Shown: positions 21,920 through 31,268, numbered from the stretch's first letter. The stretch: DNA of 42,595 nt from Rikenellaceae bacterium (GCA_900769885.1 CAAGIG010000027.1:1-42595); one strand, 5' to 3'. The notes: a model not told the origin generated them from the sequence alone. Made by a program: numbers and translations.

Positions 21920-22607
21920 TGCTGTGTCGGCAATAGACTCTCTATGGGCCGGCTCGCAAATTTCCATTCCATACATCCCTGAGGTGCCTCAGGAGTCGGT
22001 CTATGGTGGAAATTTTCTCATTTACTCCATTTTGTTCTTCATTTGCTTTTTGCTTTTGTTCAGACGGAATACTTATTTGTTCTTTCTGGATGTACTCTCT
22101 CAGATTAAGACTCCTGTGAGATATTCTTATCAGGAGGGACTTCATAAGACTCGGAACAGGATTTACATTGCGACATATATAATGTTGCCGGTCCTTTCGT
22201 ATCTGATAGCTTCGTATGGAATATTTCCGGAGTGGTCTTATTGGCATATTTTGCTGATGGTTTCGGGATTTCTGCTCGTGCAGTATGCTGTCAATTCCAT
22301 AATTGAGTATGTCTCTTCAGATACACATATTGCCGGATTCCTGAATATGAGTTACTCGCTGATGTCCATTACTACCACTATTGTCCTCTTTGTAGCCAAG
22401 ATTTTCACACTCTTTTTTACAATTTCGCAGACAGGTCTCCTCTCTGTCATATTGTACATAATACTTGGCTTAGTGGCACTTGTCTATTGTATAAATATTT
22501 TGAGAATATTTTTTTCATTTAAAACATCGCATTTCTTTTCGTTTTTGTATCTTTGCACCCTCGAATTGATACCCCTTATGATTATATTTAAGATGGTATT
22601 AAGTTAA
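21897..22607 (+). CDS. DUF4271 membrane protein
   Basis: A 236-residue polytopic membrane protein of the Bacteroidota DUF4271 family, whose function is not known. About six hydrophobic segments lie at 42-58, 92-110, 116-135, 148-172, 180-200 and 212-232. The N terminus up to about 38 is soluble. The start overlaps SUI1 by 23 nt in another frame, and hemD follows 17 nt later. A -7 box (22548-22555) inside its 3' end may give hemD extra transcription. Confidence 0.85.
   Translation: MVQNEVTDAVSAIDSLWAGSQISIPYIPEVPQESVYGGNFLIYSILFFICFLLLFRRNTYLFFLDVLSQIKTPVRYSYQEGLHKTRNRIYIATYIMLPVLSYLIASYGIFPEWSYWHILLMVSGFLLVQYAVNSIIEYVSSDTHIAGFLNMSYSLMSITTTIVLFVAKIFTLFFTISQTGLLSVILYIILGLVALVYCINILRIFFSFKTSHFFSFLYLCTLELIPLMIIFKMVLS
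22548..22555 (+). promoter_or_regulatory. Internal -7 box for hemD
   Basis: TATCTTTG matches TAnnTTTG inside the DUF4271 coding region, 69 nt before hemD. No -33 element is visible. Confidence 0.4.
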
Positions 22608-22624
22608 AAAACAAATAAGAAGGA

Positions 22625-23368
22625 ATGACAATAAAAAGTATTTTAGTATCACAACCGGCGCCCGGAAATACCACCTCTCCATTTACTGAGATATCGACCA
22701 AATATGGCATTGAGATTGACTATATGCCATTCTTCAAGATAGAACCTGTTACTGCTAAAGAGTTCAGAGCGCAGAGAGTTAATATTTTAGATTACACTGC
22801 TATCATTTTTTCTGCAAAATCATCTATTGATGCATTCTTTGCAATCTGTGAAGAGACCAGAACAGTTGTCCCTGAGACAATGAAATATTTCTGTACAACA
22901 GAGAACATCGCTCTTTATCTTCAAAAACATATCGTTTACAGAAAGAGAAAAATCTTCTTCGGAAGCGGTACCACCGATTCAATCATTGCAGCTATTGGAA
23001 CAAAACATAAAAATGAAAAATTCCTGATAGCATCGACCGATGTTACAAGACCAGAGGTAATGGCTACATTTAAAAAAGCAGGTCTTACTTTTGGAACCGC
23101 TGTATTCAGCAAGACTGTGAACAGCGATTTGAAGGATGTAGATTTGAAAAAGTACCAGATGGTGGTGTTCTACAGCCCCTCTGACGTGAAATCGTTGTTG
23201 GAGAATTATCCCGATTTCCAGCAGGAGGATTTGTTGTTTGTGACATACGGACCTATGACTGCTAAGGCTTTGGCCGATGCAAACATTAATGTGGAGGTCT
23301 CAGCACCTACTCCTCAGGCTCCATCTGTATCGAAGGCACTATTATTGTACCTTGAAAGCAAGCAATGA
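22625..23368 (+). CDS. hemD: Uroporphyrinogen-III synthase
   Basis: Closes hydroxymethylbilane into uroporphyrinogen III, the shared precursor of heme and cobalamin. The 247-residue protein shows the two-lobed HemD pattern: N-terminal KSILVSQPAP, a middle TAIIFSAKSSIDAFF, an ENIALYLQKHIV hinge, second-lobe KFLIASTDVTRPEVM, and the conserved YQMVVFYSPSDVKSLLEN and FVTYGPMTAKAL. HemD sequences diverge strongly, but order and motifs fit. Its stop overlaps the next start by 4 nt (ATGA). No other hem genes are in the window. Confidence 0.9.
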   Translation: MTIKSILVSQPAPGNTTSPFTEISTKYGIEIDYMPFFKIEPVTAKEFRAQRVNILDYTAIIFSAKSSIDAFFAICEETRTVVPETMKYFCTTENIALYLQKHIVYRKRKIFFGSGTTDSIIAAIGTKHKNEKFLIASTDVTRPEVMATFKKAGLTFGTAVFSKTVNSDLKDVDLKKYQMVVFYSPSDVKSLLENYPDFQQEDLLFVTYGPMTAKALADANINVEVSAPTPQAPSVSKALLLYLESKQ

Positions 23369-24171
23369 TTTTTAGAAACATAACATATATAATGAATGTA
23401 GTGGCAACAATTTTGGGTTTGTTGTTGCTACATTCTTGTAATAAGGATAACCCTGCGTATAATCGCGAGAATGTCAAAGGTACCTGGATTGTAACTCAGT
23501 ATGATGGGACTCCATTGGATATGAGAGACTATACCGTGATGACCTTTGACAAAGATTTCAATGTCACATATTGGGGAATTCAAAGCAAAGGGACAGGTGA
23601 CTACCAATGGGGAAACAATCTCCTCGGTTATGATATTTATTGTTGTGACCTGGCTATTTTTGGCACATACTCAGGGATTTATGGATACCTTTCGCCGGTG
23701 AGTACTCGTCAAGAGTATCTTTTTTCATCTGTAGAGGACTCTTTGATGACTATTTCCAATGCTGTGTATCAGATCAATGACGCCTATATCACCCCTCCAT
23801 TTTCTGATATGACAATGAAAAAAATTCATTCAAAATATGCTTCAACAGACTCTTTGGCCGGTGTATGGCAGTTTTTGACAAAGGACGGGCAGGAGTATAA
23901 TAATCACAGAATCCAGTTTCACGCTGATGGAAAGCTTGTAATTTATCATCAGGATAATCCGGGTCAGTGGGTCCCAATGGGTGATAAGGATTATTTTAAC
24001 AAATATGAAGATTTTCTTCCTCTAACCATTTGGAGCAATGAAGAGTTTGGGGAAGTAAATCACTGGAGTGTAAATTGTTTCAGAATTGAGGATTGTATGC
24101 CAAAGAGTGGAACAATGACACTTTTCGACCAATACAGCGAATATAAACTATCATTTATCTCTGCAAATTAG
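23365..24171 (+). CDS. Lipoprotein with lipocalin-like domains
   Basis: A 268-residue predicted lipoprotein. The signal ends in LLLLHSC with lipidated Cys25; a second Met (23392) would give a shorter signal of 16 residues. Two similar segments suggest a duplicated lipocalin-like fold: VKGTWIVTQYDGTPLDMRDYTVMTFDKDFNVTYWG (about 38-72) and LAGVWQFLTKDGQEYNNHRIQFHADGKLVIYH (about 165-196). The start overlaps the hemD stop (ATGA), and rnpA begins 6 nt after its stop, so an envelope lipoprotein is wedged inside a heme/RNA-processing cluster. Ligand unknown. Confidence 0.7.
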   Translation: MIFRNITYIMNVVATILGLLLLHSCNKDNPAYNRENVKGTWIVTQYDGTPLDMRDYTVMTFDKDFNVTYWGIQSKGTGDYQWGNNLLGYDIYCCDLAIFGTYSGIYGYLSPVSTRQEYLFSSVEDSLMTISNAVYQINDAYITPPFSDMTMKKIHSKYASTDSLAGVWQFLTKDGQEYNNHRIQFHADGKLVIYHQDNPGQWVPMGDKDYFNKYEDFLPLTIWSNEEFGEVNHWSVNCFRIEDCMPKSGTMTLFDQYSEYKLSFISAN

Positions 24172-24177
24172 GAAGAT

Positions 24178-24501
24178 ATGACATTAGTCGAGCAGATTTA
24201 TAAGCAGGGGCACAAAATGAACTCTTTTCCCTTCAAATTGTATCATCTCGATACAAAAGGGGAGAACCAGATTATTATATCTATCCCTAAGCGTCTGTTT
24301 AAGAGAGCGGTAAAACGAAATCTGCTAAGAAGGCGTACCCGTGAGGCAATCAGGGCACTCCGTTCCGAGTATCCTGTCATTTCACAAAAAGATATCCTGT
24401 TAGTTTATATATCCCCCAATATTCTTGAATATGGAGAAATCAAACAAGGACTGGCGAATACGTTTGGCAAAATTCCGCAAGTGGCTCAAGAGAATGCTTA
24501 A
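24178..24501 (+). CDS. rnpA: Ribonuclease P protein component
   Basis: Basic protein subunit of RNase P, which matures tRNA 5' ends. The 107-residue protein has the family RNR motif KRLFKRAVKRNLLRRRTREAIRALR (about 39-63) and the LVEQIYKQGHKMNSFPFKLYHL N-terminal strand that binds the pre-tRNA leader. The C-terminal DILLVYISPNILEYGEI is the usual beta strand and helix. Its stop overlaps the start of yidD, the common genomic partner of rnpA. Confidence 0.93.
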   Translation: MTLVEQIYKQGHKMNSFPFKLYHLDTKGENQIIISIPKRLFKRAVKRNLLRRRTREAIRALRSEYPVISQKDILLVYISPNILEYGEIKQGLANTFGKIPQVAQENA

Positions 24502-24706
24502 TTATCCCTTTATCTTTTTGATAAGGTTTTACCAATTGTGCATATCTCCATATAAACCCGCTTGTTGTCGTTTTACCCCAACCTGTTCGGCGTATGCAAT
24601 ACAGGCATTCCGCAAACACGGTCCGATAAAAGGTCTTTTTCTGACAGTGTGGCGTATCTTGAGATGTAACCCTTGGGGTGGAAGTGGTTATGATCCAGTA
24701 CCTTAG
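24494..24706 (+). CDS. yidD: Membrane protein insertion efficiency factor YidD
   Basis: Small amphipathic protein that aids YidC-dependent membrane insertion. From the ATG at 24494 it is 70 residues: FLIRFYQLCISPYKPACCRFTPTCSAYAIQAFRKHGPIKG and NPWGGSGYDPVP are the YidD signatures, including the conserved Cys residues. An in-frame ATG at 24431 would give 91 residues but overlap rnpA by 71 nt; the shorter form matches the usual family length and overlaps by only 8 nt. Its stop overlaps the stop of the convergent acyltransferase gene (TTAG, 24703-24706). Confidence 0.92.
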   Translation: MLNYPFIFLIRFYQLCISPYKPACCRFTPTCSAYAIQAFRKHGPIKGLFLTVWRILRCNPWGGSGYDPVP

Positions 24707-26493
24707 GAGAAACGTTTGAGTAGTCTCTCAGGATCGTCGCTACCTTTGGTCAGAGATGTTATCTCTTCTACAGGTACCTTGTCAAGGTCAAGGAAAATCA
24801 TACCATCGACGCAGTAGTTGAACTCTTTGTCTACATTGAATGCCAATATCTCTGCATTCAGTTTTATGTATTTCTTAATCAGAGTAGGAACCCTGAAATT
24901 GTTGTCACTCAGGCGCTGGATATATTTGTCCAGGAAGTCGATATTGTCGGTTTTGTCCTTTAGCAGCCAGTCAAGGTCACATCTGAGATTATGCTCTTTG
25001 AATGGTGTTTTGGGAGTTACAAGTCCGATATTCTCCTTGCTGATATTTCCTTCCAGTCCTTTGACGATGATACTTCTGTAGAATGGAGGAATCCAGCTCG
25101 AAATACTTGCTGGTCCAAACAGATATTTTGTGTGGGGATAATTGGTTACGGTATAAAGCAGACCTTTGATAAGAAGCATCAGAGGTAGTGCCTCTTTCTT
25201 ATATTCCACTCCGAGGTATGAACGGCCAAGTTCAATACATTCAGGGAGTTTCTTGATGAAGTCGTCAGAGAAATTGAAAAGGGTAGAGGTGTAGAAACCT
25301 TCCACGCCATATTTCTTGTAAATCTCTTCCCCGATGCCGAGACGGTACGCACCTACAACTCGTTGGGCTTCGCAGTCCCAGAGGATCAGATGTTTGTAGT
25401 ATTCGTCATATTTGTCGGTATCGATGCTGTTGCCGGTACCTTCTCCTACCTCTCTGAAAGATTCTTCCCTCTTGCGTCCGATTTCGTGCATAATGTTGGG
25501 AATGACCTCTGTATCAGTTATGAAGCATTCATATTTTGATACCTTGAAGAGGAATCCACCTTTTTCGCGAATATCCTCTATCTCTTTGGCCAACAATGAG
25601 TAATCGGGTTCGGCAGGAAGAGGTTTCTCGTTTTTGATAAGTATTTTTTGTTCGATATTTCTTTGGACATTTGCCTCCAATGCGTATGTCCTGCTGCGCA
25701 GATAACTGCTCAAAGACTTGATATCCTTGAATTTAGATAATTCTGAGATACCGATTGGTTTACCTATTTTAAGGGTAATGGTGCTGTTCTCACGTTTGTT
25801 GAATTCGTGGATAAGATTTACTGTCCTTAGCATAGGATGAATTCTTCCAACAAAGTGGAACCATTTTGAGTTTGTTCCGTCAAAATATACCGGAACGACA
25901 GGAACATTGCTGCCAAGGACAAGTTTCATTATGGTCTGTTCCCAGGTTTTATCGTGTGGGTATTTCTTGCCATAATAGGTTGCAACCTCTCCTGCAGGGA
26001 AAATTCCAAGCACTCCTCCGTTTTCCAATACAGCTTTTGCATTTTTGATTCCTGCAACGCTGCTGCGCAATGATTTGTTGTCTGAGAAAGGATTTACCGA
26101 AAGGAAATACTCTTTCAGATTTGGAATATATGAAAGGAGGAAATTTGTGACAATCTTGAAATCTGGTCTTATTGAGGATATTGCATCAAAAAGAACGACA
26201 CCGTCCCAACCTCCGAAAGGGTGGTTGGAAACAATGATGAATGGTCCCTCTTTAGGCAATTTGTCCAATTGCTCTGTGGGAATTTCATACTTTATATTAT
26301 ATGATTTGAACAGGGCCTGGGTAAAGTCCCTGCCATATTTGGTGTTACAATCATAATAGTGGCGGTTCATTCTGTTAATTCCCATTGCCCTCATTAAAAT
26401 TTTGGCAATGAATGTTCCGAACCAGTTGTCCATTTTAAGGACTTTCTTAATATCGGAGATATTAACTAAATTTGTCTTTGAAATAGGTTCCAT
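24703..26493 (-). CDS. Two-domain acyltransferase: PlsC-like plus GNAT (OlsF-like amino-lipid synthase candidate)
   Basis: A 596-residue protein. The N-terminal half (about 60-300) is a PlsC-type O-acyltransferase with SNHPFGGWDG (H91, D97; five residues between, as in the OlsA-like branch) and GIFPAGEVATYYG. The C-terminal half (about 305-570) is a hemolysin/OlsB-like GNAT domain (KYECFITDTEVIPNIMHEIGRKREESF, LWDCEAQRVVGAYRLG, CIELGRSYLGVEYK). This pairing would N-acylate an amino acid and then O-acylate the lyso-lipid, giving ornithine- or glycine-type lipids. In several Bacteroides the two activities are separate genes (glsB, glsA). Convergent with yidD, overlapping stops, no terminator between. 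Confidence 0.82.
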   Translation of the reverse strand: MEPISKTNLVNISDIKKVLKMDNWFGTFIAKILMRAMGINRMNRHYYDCNTKYGRDFTQALFKSYNIKYEIPTEQLDKLPKEGPFIIVSNHPFGGWDGVVLFDAISSIRPDFKIVTNFLLSYIPNLKEYFLSVNPFSDNKSLRSSVAGIKNAKAVLENGGVLGIFPAGEVATYYGKKYPHDKTWEQTIMKLVLGSNVPVVPVYFDGTNSKWFHFVGRIHPMLRTVNLIHEFNKRENSTITLKIGKPIGISELSKFKDIKSLSSYLRSRTYALEANVQRNIEQKILIKNEKPLPAEPDYSLLAKEIEDIREKGGFLFKVSKYECFITDTEVIPNIMHEIGRKREESFREVGEGTGNSIDTDKYDEYYKHLILWDCEAQRVVGAYRLGIGEEIYKKYGVEGFYTSTLFNFSDDFIKKLPECIELGRSYLGVEYKKEALPLMLLIKGLLYTVTNYPHTKYLFGPASISSWIPPFYRSIIVKGLEGNISKENIGLVTPKTPFKEHNLRCDLDWLLKDKTDNIDFLDKYIQRLSDNNFRVPTLIKKYIKLNAEILAFNVDKEFNYCVDGMIFLDLDKVPVEEITSLTKGSDDPERLLKRFS

Positions 26494-26509
26494 AGGTTTA
26501 TATACCTTG

Positions 26510-26517
26510 CAAATATA
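26510..26517 (-). promoter_or_regulatory. -7 box of the acyltransferase gene
   Basis: On the minus strand TATATTTG matches TAnnTTTG, 16 nt before the start at 26493, implying a leader of about 12 nt. The uvrC start lies 24 nt away on the other strand. Confidence 0.5.
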
Positions 26518-26540
26518 GTCAAATTTTAGAATAAAGCAGA

Positions 26541-28358
26541 ATGGCAGTATCTGACAAGCTTAAAATGTTGCCGCACAGCCCCGGGGTTTACCGTTTTAAG
26601 GACTCTGAGGGGATAATTATATATGTAGGAAAAGCGAAGGATTTGAAGAATCGTGTATCGCAATATTTCCACTCTTCGGCTACTAAAAACCGCAAAACTA
26701 CGGTGATGGTTTCCAAAATTGCAGATATTGAGCATACGGTGGTTTCCAGTGAGGAGGATGCATTCCTTTTGGAAAACAATCTTATCAAAGAGTATCAACC
26801 ACGATACAATATATTGTTGAAGGACGGCAAGACCTATCCGTGGATATGCCTTAAAAATGAGCCATTTCCGCGAGTGGTGATAACAAGGCAGTATCAGAAG
26901 GACGGGTCAAAATATTTCGGTCCCTACAGCAGCTCGTCCCACGCTCACGCCCTTCTGGAACTGATAAATTCTTTGTACAGACTCCGGAACTGCAAACTCT
27001 CTTTAAATACTGAAGCTATAGCTCAAGGCAAATTCAAGGTTTGTCTCAATTATCATATATCCAAATGTAATGCTCCCTGCATAGGCAACATCTCGCAGCA
27101 GGAGTATATGGAACAAATCTCGGCAGTTACCGATATTCTCAAAGGAAATTCTTCAGCTCTGATCCGTAAATTCGATTCAAAAATGAGAGAGTGTGCCTCG
27201 GCTTTGGAGTTTGAAAAGGCTCAGGTTTACAAAGAGAAGAAAGAGTTGCTGGAGAAACATTATGCCAAGTCGATGATTGTGAGTCCCACCCTTTCCGATT
27301 TGGATGTTTTTCATATAGTGTTTGATGGTGCAGATGCTTTTGGGGCATTCCTCAGAGTGAACAACGGCTGTATTGTCAAATCTATCTCAATGGAGATAAA
27401 ATGTAAAATCGAGGAGGAACAGTCTGCTGTTTTAAGTCGTTTCATTTCAGGAGTTTACGATAAATTGTCCGAGTTTGGAACAGATTCTCCACCAGAGGAA
27501 GTTTTAGTCCCATTTTATCCCGATGGAGTGATAAGTCTGCAACATCTGAAAGTTACAATTCCGACCAAAGGGGAGAGGTTTGCCCTTATGGAACTTGCCC
27601 GTAAGAATGCAGCTGCAATGAAATTTGAGAAGCTCAAACACGAAGAGATAGTCTCTCCTGAGGACCACGCAAACCGGGTGATGGAGAATCTCAAAAAGGA
27701 TCTGGGAATGGACAAACTGCCATATCATATCGAGTGTTTTGACAACTCGAACATTCAGGGAACAAATCCTGTCGCTTCCTGTGTTGTCTTTAAAAACGGC
27801 GCTCCATCGAAAAGAGATTACCGCCATTTCAACATTAAGACAGTTATCGGAGCAAACGATTTTGCCTCTATGAAAGAGGTGGTGAACCGTCGTTATACCA
27901 GACTCTTGGCTGAGGGGGAACCGCTGCCTGACCTGGTAGTTATCGATGGCGGTAAGGGGCAGGTACACAGTGCTTTTGAGGCTCTGATGGAATTGGGACT
28001 CTTGGATAGGATAAATTTGATAGGTATTGCCAAAAGGATGGAGGAAATTATTGTTCCGGGAGATCCTTATCCTTTGTTTATCGACAAAAATTCGACATCG
28101 TTGAGGCTGATAATGCATCTTAGGGACGAGGCCCATCGTTTTGGTATTACCCACCACAGAAACCGAAGAAGTGTCTCACAATTGCAGTCTGAACTCGATA
28201 CGATTCCCGGAGTCGGTGCTGTTTCACGAGAAAAGCTCCTTGCCAAATACAAAACAATCTCCAGAATGAAGAAAGTTCCATATCGGGAGATTGTCAATGT
28301 AATCGGTAAAAGGAGTGCCGATGCCCTCTTTTCTTATTGGGGTCTCGACAAATTTTAG
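26541..28358 (+). CDS. uvrC: Excinuclease ABC subunit C
   Basis: Makes the dual incisions in nucleotide excision repair with UvrAB. The 605-residue protein has the GIY-YIG nuclease (10-100: PHSPGVYRFKDSEGIIIYVGKAKDLKNRVSQYF), a UvrB-binding UVR motif (about 205-240: ECASALEFEKAQVYKEKKELLE), the RNase H-like 5' nuclease (about 390-540: IECFDNSNIQGTNPVASCVVF, DLVVIDGGKGQV, LRDEAHRFGITHHR) and C-terminal helix-hairpin-helix motifs (DTIPGVGAVSREKLL, REIVNVIGKRSADALF). Its stop TAG overlaps the TAA of the convergent gene by sharing TTAG at 28355-28358. Confidence 0.97.
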   Translation: MAVSDKLKMLPHSPGVYRFKDSEGIIIYVGKAKDLKNRVSQYFHSSATKNRKTTVMVSKIADIEHTVVSSEEDAFLLENNLIKEYQPRYNILLKDGKTYPWICLKNEPFPRVVITRQYQKDGSKYFGPYSSSSHAHALLELINSLYRLRNCKLSLNTEAIAQGKFKVCLNYHISKCNAPCIGNISQQEYMEQISAVTDILKGNSSALIRKFDSKMRECASALEFEKAQVYKEKKELLEKHYAKSMIVSPTLSDLDVFHIVFDGADAFGAFLRVNNGCIVKSISMEIKCKIEEEQSAVLSRFISGVYDKLSEFGTDSPPEEVLVPFYPDGVISLQHLKVTIPTKGERFALMELARKNAAAMKFEKLKHEEIVSPEDHANRVMENLKKDLGMDKLPYHIECFDNSNIQGTNPVASCVVFKNGAPSKRDYRHFNIKTVIGANDFASMKEVVNRRYTRLLAEGEPLPDLVVIDGGKGQVHSAFEALMELGLLDRINLIGIAKRMEEIIVPGDPYPLFIDKNSTSLRLIMHLRDEAHRFGITHHRNRRSVSQLQSELDTIPGVGAVSREKLLAKYKTISRMKKVPYREIVNVIGKRSADALFSYWGLDKF

Positions 28359-31264
28359 AATGAGATATTGGCCAGGAATCCGAAGTAGTTTTTGTGGAAA
28401 CCTGTTCTGGCATATCTCATACCGAGACTCAATGGGAACGCGAGTCGCAGCAGATTGAAATCTACGAGGATATCTGCTCCATAAGAGTAGTATATTTTCT
28501 TCTCGCGAGGGTTTATATCCATTGCAAAATCACCGAATGGTATTAACTGTAACCGTTTAAAGTATAGGATTGAGCTTAGGCTTGCGTCCCCCAAGTAGAT
28601 AGGAATGGCGTAGTCTGCGGTTACTTTGAAATATGTCTCGGTGGTGTTTGCGTTATTGGATTTGTATCCGCGGGGCAGTTCAGCTATAGAACTGAGATAG
28701 TATGTTTTTCCATCTGCAAACTGGTGTTGCCCCTGTGCTGTGATTTTCAGACCTTGTCCTCTGACGATACCTGGGATATATCCGAAAGCCGAAGCAAAAG
28801 CCATATTACCGAAATTCTCACCGGTTCCGGGGGCTGATCCTCCGAATATTCTGACCCCAAATCCCCAGCGGGGATATATTGCGGCAGGGGAGGTTCCAAG
28901 AACCTGTTCGTAGGTGATACCATACATTATCTGGTGTTTGAATCTGTATTCTCCGTGTGTGTAGGAATAGAATCCGTCATTGTCGAAATATAATGTCGCC
29001 TGTGGATTGAGCAAACGGTACCATCCGCCGCTGTCGAAATTAAGTGGGTAGTACAATGAGAAGGCAGCGGTGAATTGTGGTGTATTTGGATCCACCATCT
29101 GGATAAGTTCGTAATTGTTGTAGTCTACCAGATAGTAGTATTGTTCCCTCTGGTTCAGAGTCATTTTGAGCTCAGCAGAGAAGTTTCCTATCAGCTTTGT
29201 ATTTATGCTGAAGTGCCCTGTATGGCGGCGGTTCATATAGGCGTAGGAAATCTGGGCTTTTATGTTTCCAAGTGAGTTCTGTGACAAAAGTGTGATACCG
29301 GGAGCCACAACTTTGAAAATTTTGTTGAATGAGAAATTCTGCAACTGACTCAAATCGAGGTATAATGGATACCACGAGTGTATTCTGAAGGCGTGGAGTG
29401 TCTTGCTGTAGAATTTCGATGGGTATTTCTCTTCGTCAAATGTATCTATATTTTCGTTGTATGAAACTTTCGAAGAGTCTTTTTGCTGTTGTGAAATGAA
29501 TTCGGCCATAGGGAACAGGTATGGCTCTGCGAAATTTTTTACAACAGGTTTCAACTCCTCAATTTCGTTTTTGGCAAGTTTGTAACCATTCAGAGTGAAG
29601 TCTGAATAGTACAGTGTCCCATTGGTGATGTATGGGAAGTTTGCTCCGAATTTTGAATTGGTAATCCTTACAAGTGAGTCTTTATCAGGGTAGTAGGTGT
29701 ATGTGTTCAGTACTCCGTCAAGGTCACTTGTGAAATATATGAAGTCGTCGGTGCTACGAAGATGACTTATGCTTTGATGCTGTATCTTACTGACTCTTTT
29801 CCAGGATGAACCTGCATTTTTATAGATTGCCATACCATCTTTTGTGACGATAGTGGAGTATACTTCCCCTTTGAAGTAGGTGTTTTCTTTTACCTGTCCG
29901 TGGTCTGGGCTTTCGATTCTGGAGATTACATTACCCTTTTTGGAGTCTATATAAGTAAGGTATGTTTTGCCCCCGATTTCATATTCTGAAACAGCTATTG
30001 TTTTGCCATCGGCAGAGGGTGCAGGGTTGAAATATTTTGTCCTCTTTTTCAAACTGCGGACTCTTCCGCTTTTTAAATCGAGGTATTTGACAATTGAGAA
30101 AGTCTCCAGGTCTGCGGCGCTGTTGGAAATGCTCTCTGTCCAGTAGATTCTGTCATATCCGTTGTATACAAGGCCCGATGTTGAGGGGCTGAAAAATTTG
30201 ATGAAATGTTCTTTTCCAAGGGAGTCTATCCTCATAAGTTTGGAGTTGTGTTGGAGTCCCTCTTTTCTTGCAATAATCTGGTTGTGGTATTTTGACCCTG
30301 GACAATTGACCAAAATGGGATTTTCAAGGTCTGCGTACAATTTGTCTGTTTTGTTCACAATTGTATCGGGACGGGTGAGCTCGCCTCTGGTAAGAAGGTC
30401 TTTCATCCACATCTGTTTCAGATCCTGTTGAGATTTGGGGAAGAAATTTACCCTTTTTACTCCGGTTGCATATTGGATGGGGAACAGGAATGCGGATGGT
30501 TTGTACCAGTTTTCTACAGGTATTTTGAAGTATTGCCCGGTGATGGTGAAGCGGTTTGTGATATACCTGATGTATCCGTCGAGGTGGTAGCCGAATTCAT
30601 ATTGGTTGGGAGTTTTTCTGTAAAATGAACCTAAGTACATTCTGTCCCAATTCCTGAATTCGTCGCTGAGGTACATTGCTCTGAGGTGTTTGTTGAAGTC
30701 TGCGCTGCGGCCTCTTCCCGATTGGCTAAGTTCGGTTTCTGAGATAACGCCATCCCCCTCCATTACACTTTTGTTGGCAAAAAGTCCGAGTCCTATTCCT
30801 GTGGATTGCTCTCCGAGGATGTAGTATAGGAATTTGTAGGGTCCTTTGGTGTAATGTGTGATTTGTGCCACGTGTCGGAGTTCGTGTGCTACAAGGTGTC
30901 TTTGCCAATAGTCTGCACTTCCATCGTAGGGGTCAGGGGAGGTGATAAGGTCAACCCTCTTTGGTGCCCAGGCTACAGAACCATTGCTCAAGGTGTAATA
31001 TGGGTGCAGAATAACCGGAATCCTTTCGGGATTTGTCATCATAGGTTCGTTGACTTTATCCCTGATTCTCTCCATTTCATATAGATAAATTCTGGCTAAA
31101 GAGTCAATCTCTTTTGGGTATATAAGGGAATAATGGTCTGTTTTGATAATTCTCCATACAGCAGTACCCGGGTCGCTGCCAAGGGTAAAGAATTGGGCTT
31201 CAGCCTTTTGAGTCAGTATAAGGCCGATGAGCAGAATGAAAAATTTTTTAATATGTCCTCTCAT
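28355..31264 (-). CDS. Outer-membrane protein fusing an HExxH domain, beta-propeller and beta-barrel
   Basis: A 969-residue exported protein. The signal peptide ends at KAEA|Q (about 23). A gluzincin-like segment follows: LVAHELRHVAQ with H127-E128-x-x-H131, then VMEGDG with Glu169, a plausible third zinc ligand 37 residues on. Residues about 330-620 show TolB-like propeller repeats (NPAPSADGKTIAVSEYEIGGKTYLTYID, IYFTSDLDGVLNTYTYYPD). The last part (about 640-969) alternates aromatic strands and ends YFGFLANISF, like an outer-membrane barrel. A membrane-tethered metallopeptidase or structural surface protein is inferred. The putative -7 box is so close that the mRNA could be leaderless. The stop overlaps the uvrC stop. 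Confidence 0.72.
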   Translation of the reverse strand: MRGHIKKFFILLIGLILTQKAEAQFFTLGSDPGTAVWRIIKTDHYSLIYPKEIDSLARIYLYEMERIRDKVNEPMMTNPERIPVILHPYYTLSNGSVAWAPKRVDLITSPDPYDGSADYWQRHLVAHELRHVAQITHYTKGPYKFLYYILGEQSTGIGLGLFANKSVMEGDGVISETELSQSGRGRSADFNKHLRAMYLSDEFRNWDRMYLGSFYRKTPNQYEFGYHLDGYIRYITNRFTITGQYFKIPVENWYKPSAFLFPIQYATGVKRVNFFPKSQQDLKQMWMKDLLTRGELTRPDTIVNKTDKLYADLENPILVNCPGSKYHNQIIARKEGLQHNSKLMRIDSLGKEHFIKFFSPSTSGLVYNGYDRIYWTESISNSAADLETFSIVKYLDLKSGRVRSLKKRTKYFNPAPSADGKTIAVSEYEIGGKTYLTYIDSKKGNVISRIESPDHGQVKENTYFKGEVYSTIVTKDGMAIYKNAGSSWKRVSKIQHQSISHLRSTDDFIYFTSDLDGVLNTYTYYPDKDSLVRITNSKFGANFPYITNGTLYYSDFTLNGYKLAKNEIEELKPVVKNFAEPYLFPMAEFISQQQKDSSKVSYNENIDTFDEEKYPSKFYSKTLHAFRIHSWYPLYLDLSQLQNFSFNKIFKVVAPGITLLSQNSLGNIKAQISYAYMNRRHTGHFSINTKLIGNFSAELKMTLNQREQYYYLVDYNNYELIQMVDPNTPQFTAAFSLYYPLNFDSGGWYRLLNPQATLYFDNDGFYSYTHGEYRFKHQIMYGITYEQVLGTSPAAIYPRWGFGVRIFGGSAPGTGENFGNMAFASAFGYIPGIVRGQGLKITAQGQHQFADGKTYYLSSIAELPRGYKSNNANTTETYFKVTADYAIPIYLGDASLSSILYFKRLQLIPFGDFAMDINPREKKIYYSYGADILVDFNLLRLAFPLSLGMRYARTGFHKNYFGFLANISF

Positions 31265-31268
31265 TTTG

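Noticed and set aside
27504..28157. 217-codon open frame antisense to uvrC
   Set aside because: It is fully inside a clear uvrC coding region, has a low-complexity His/Arg/Cys-rich translation without domains, and no promoter.
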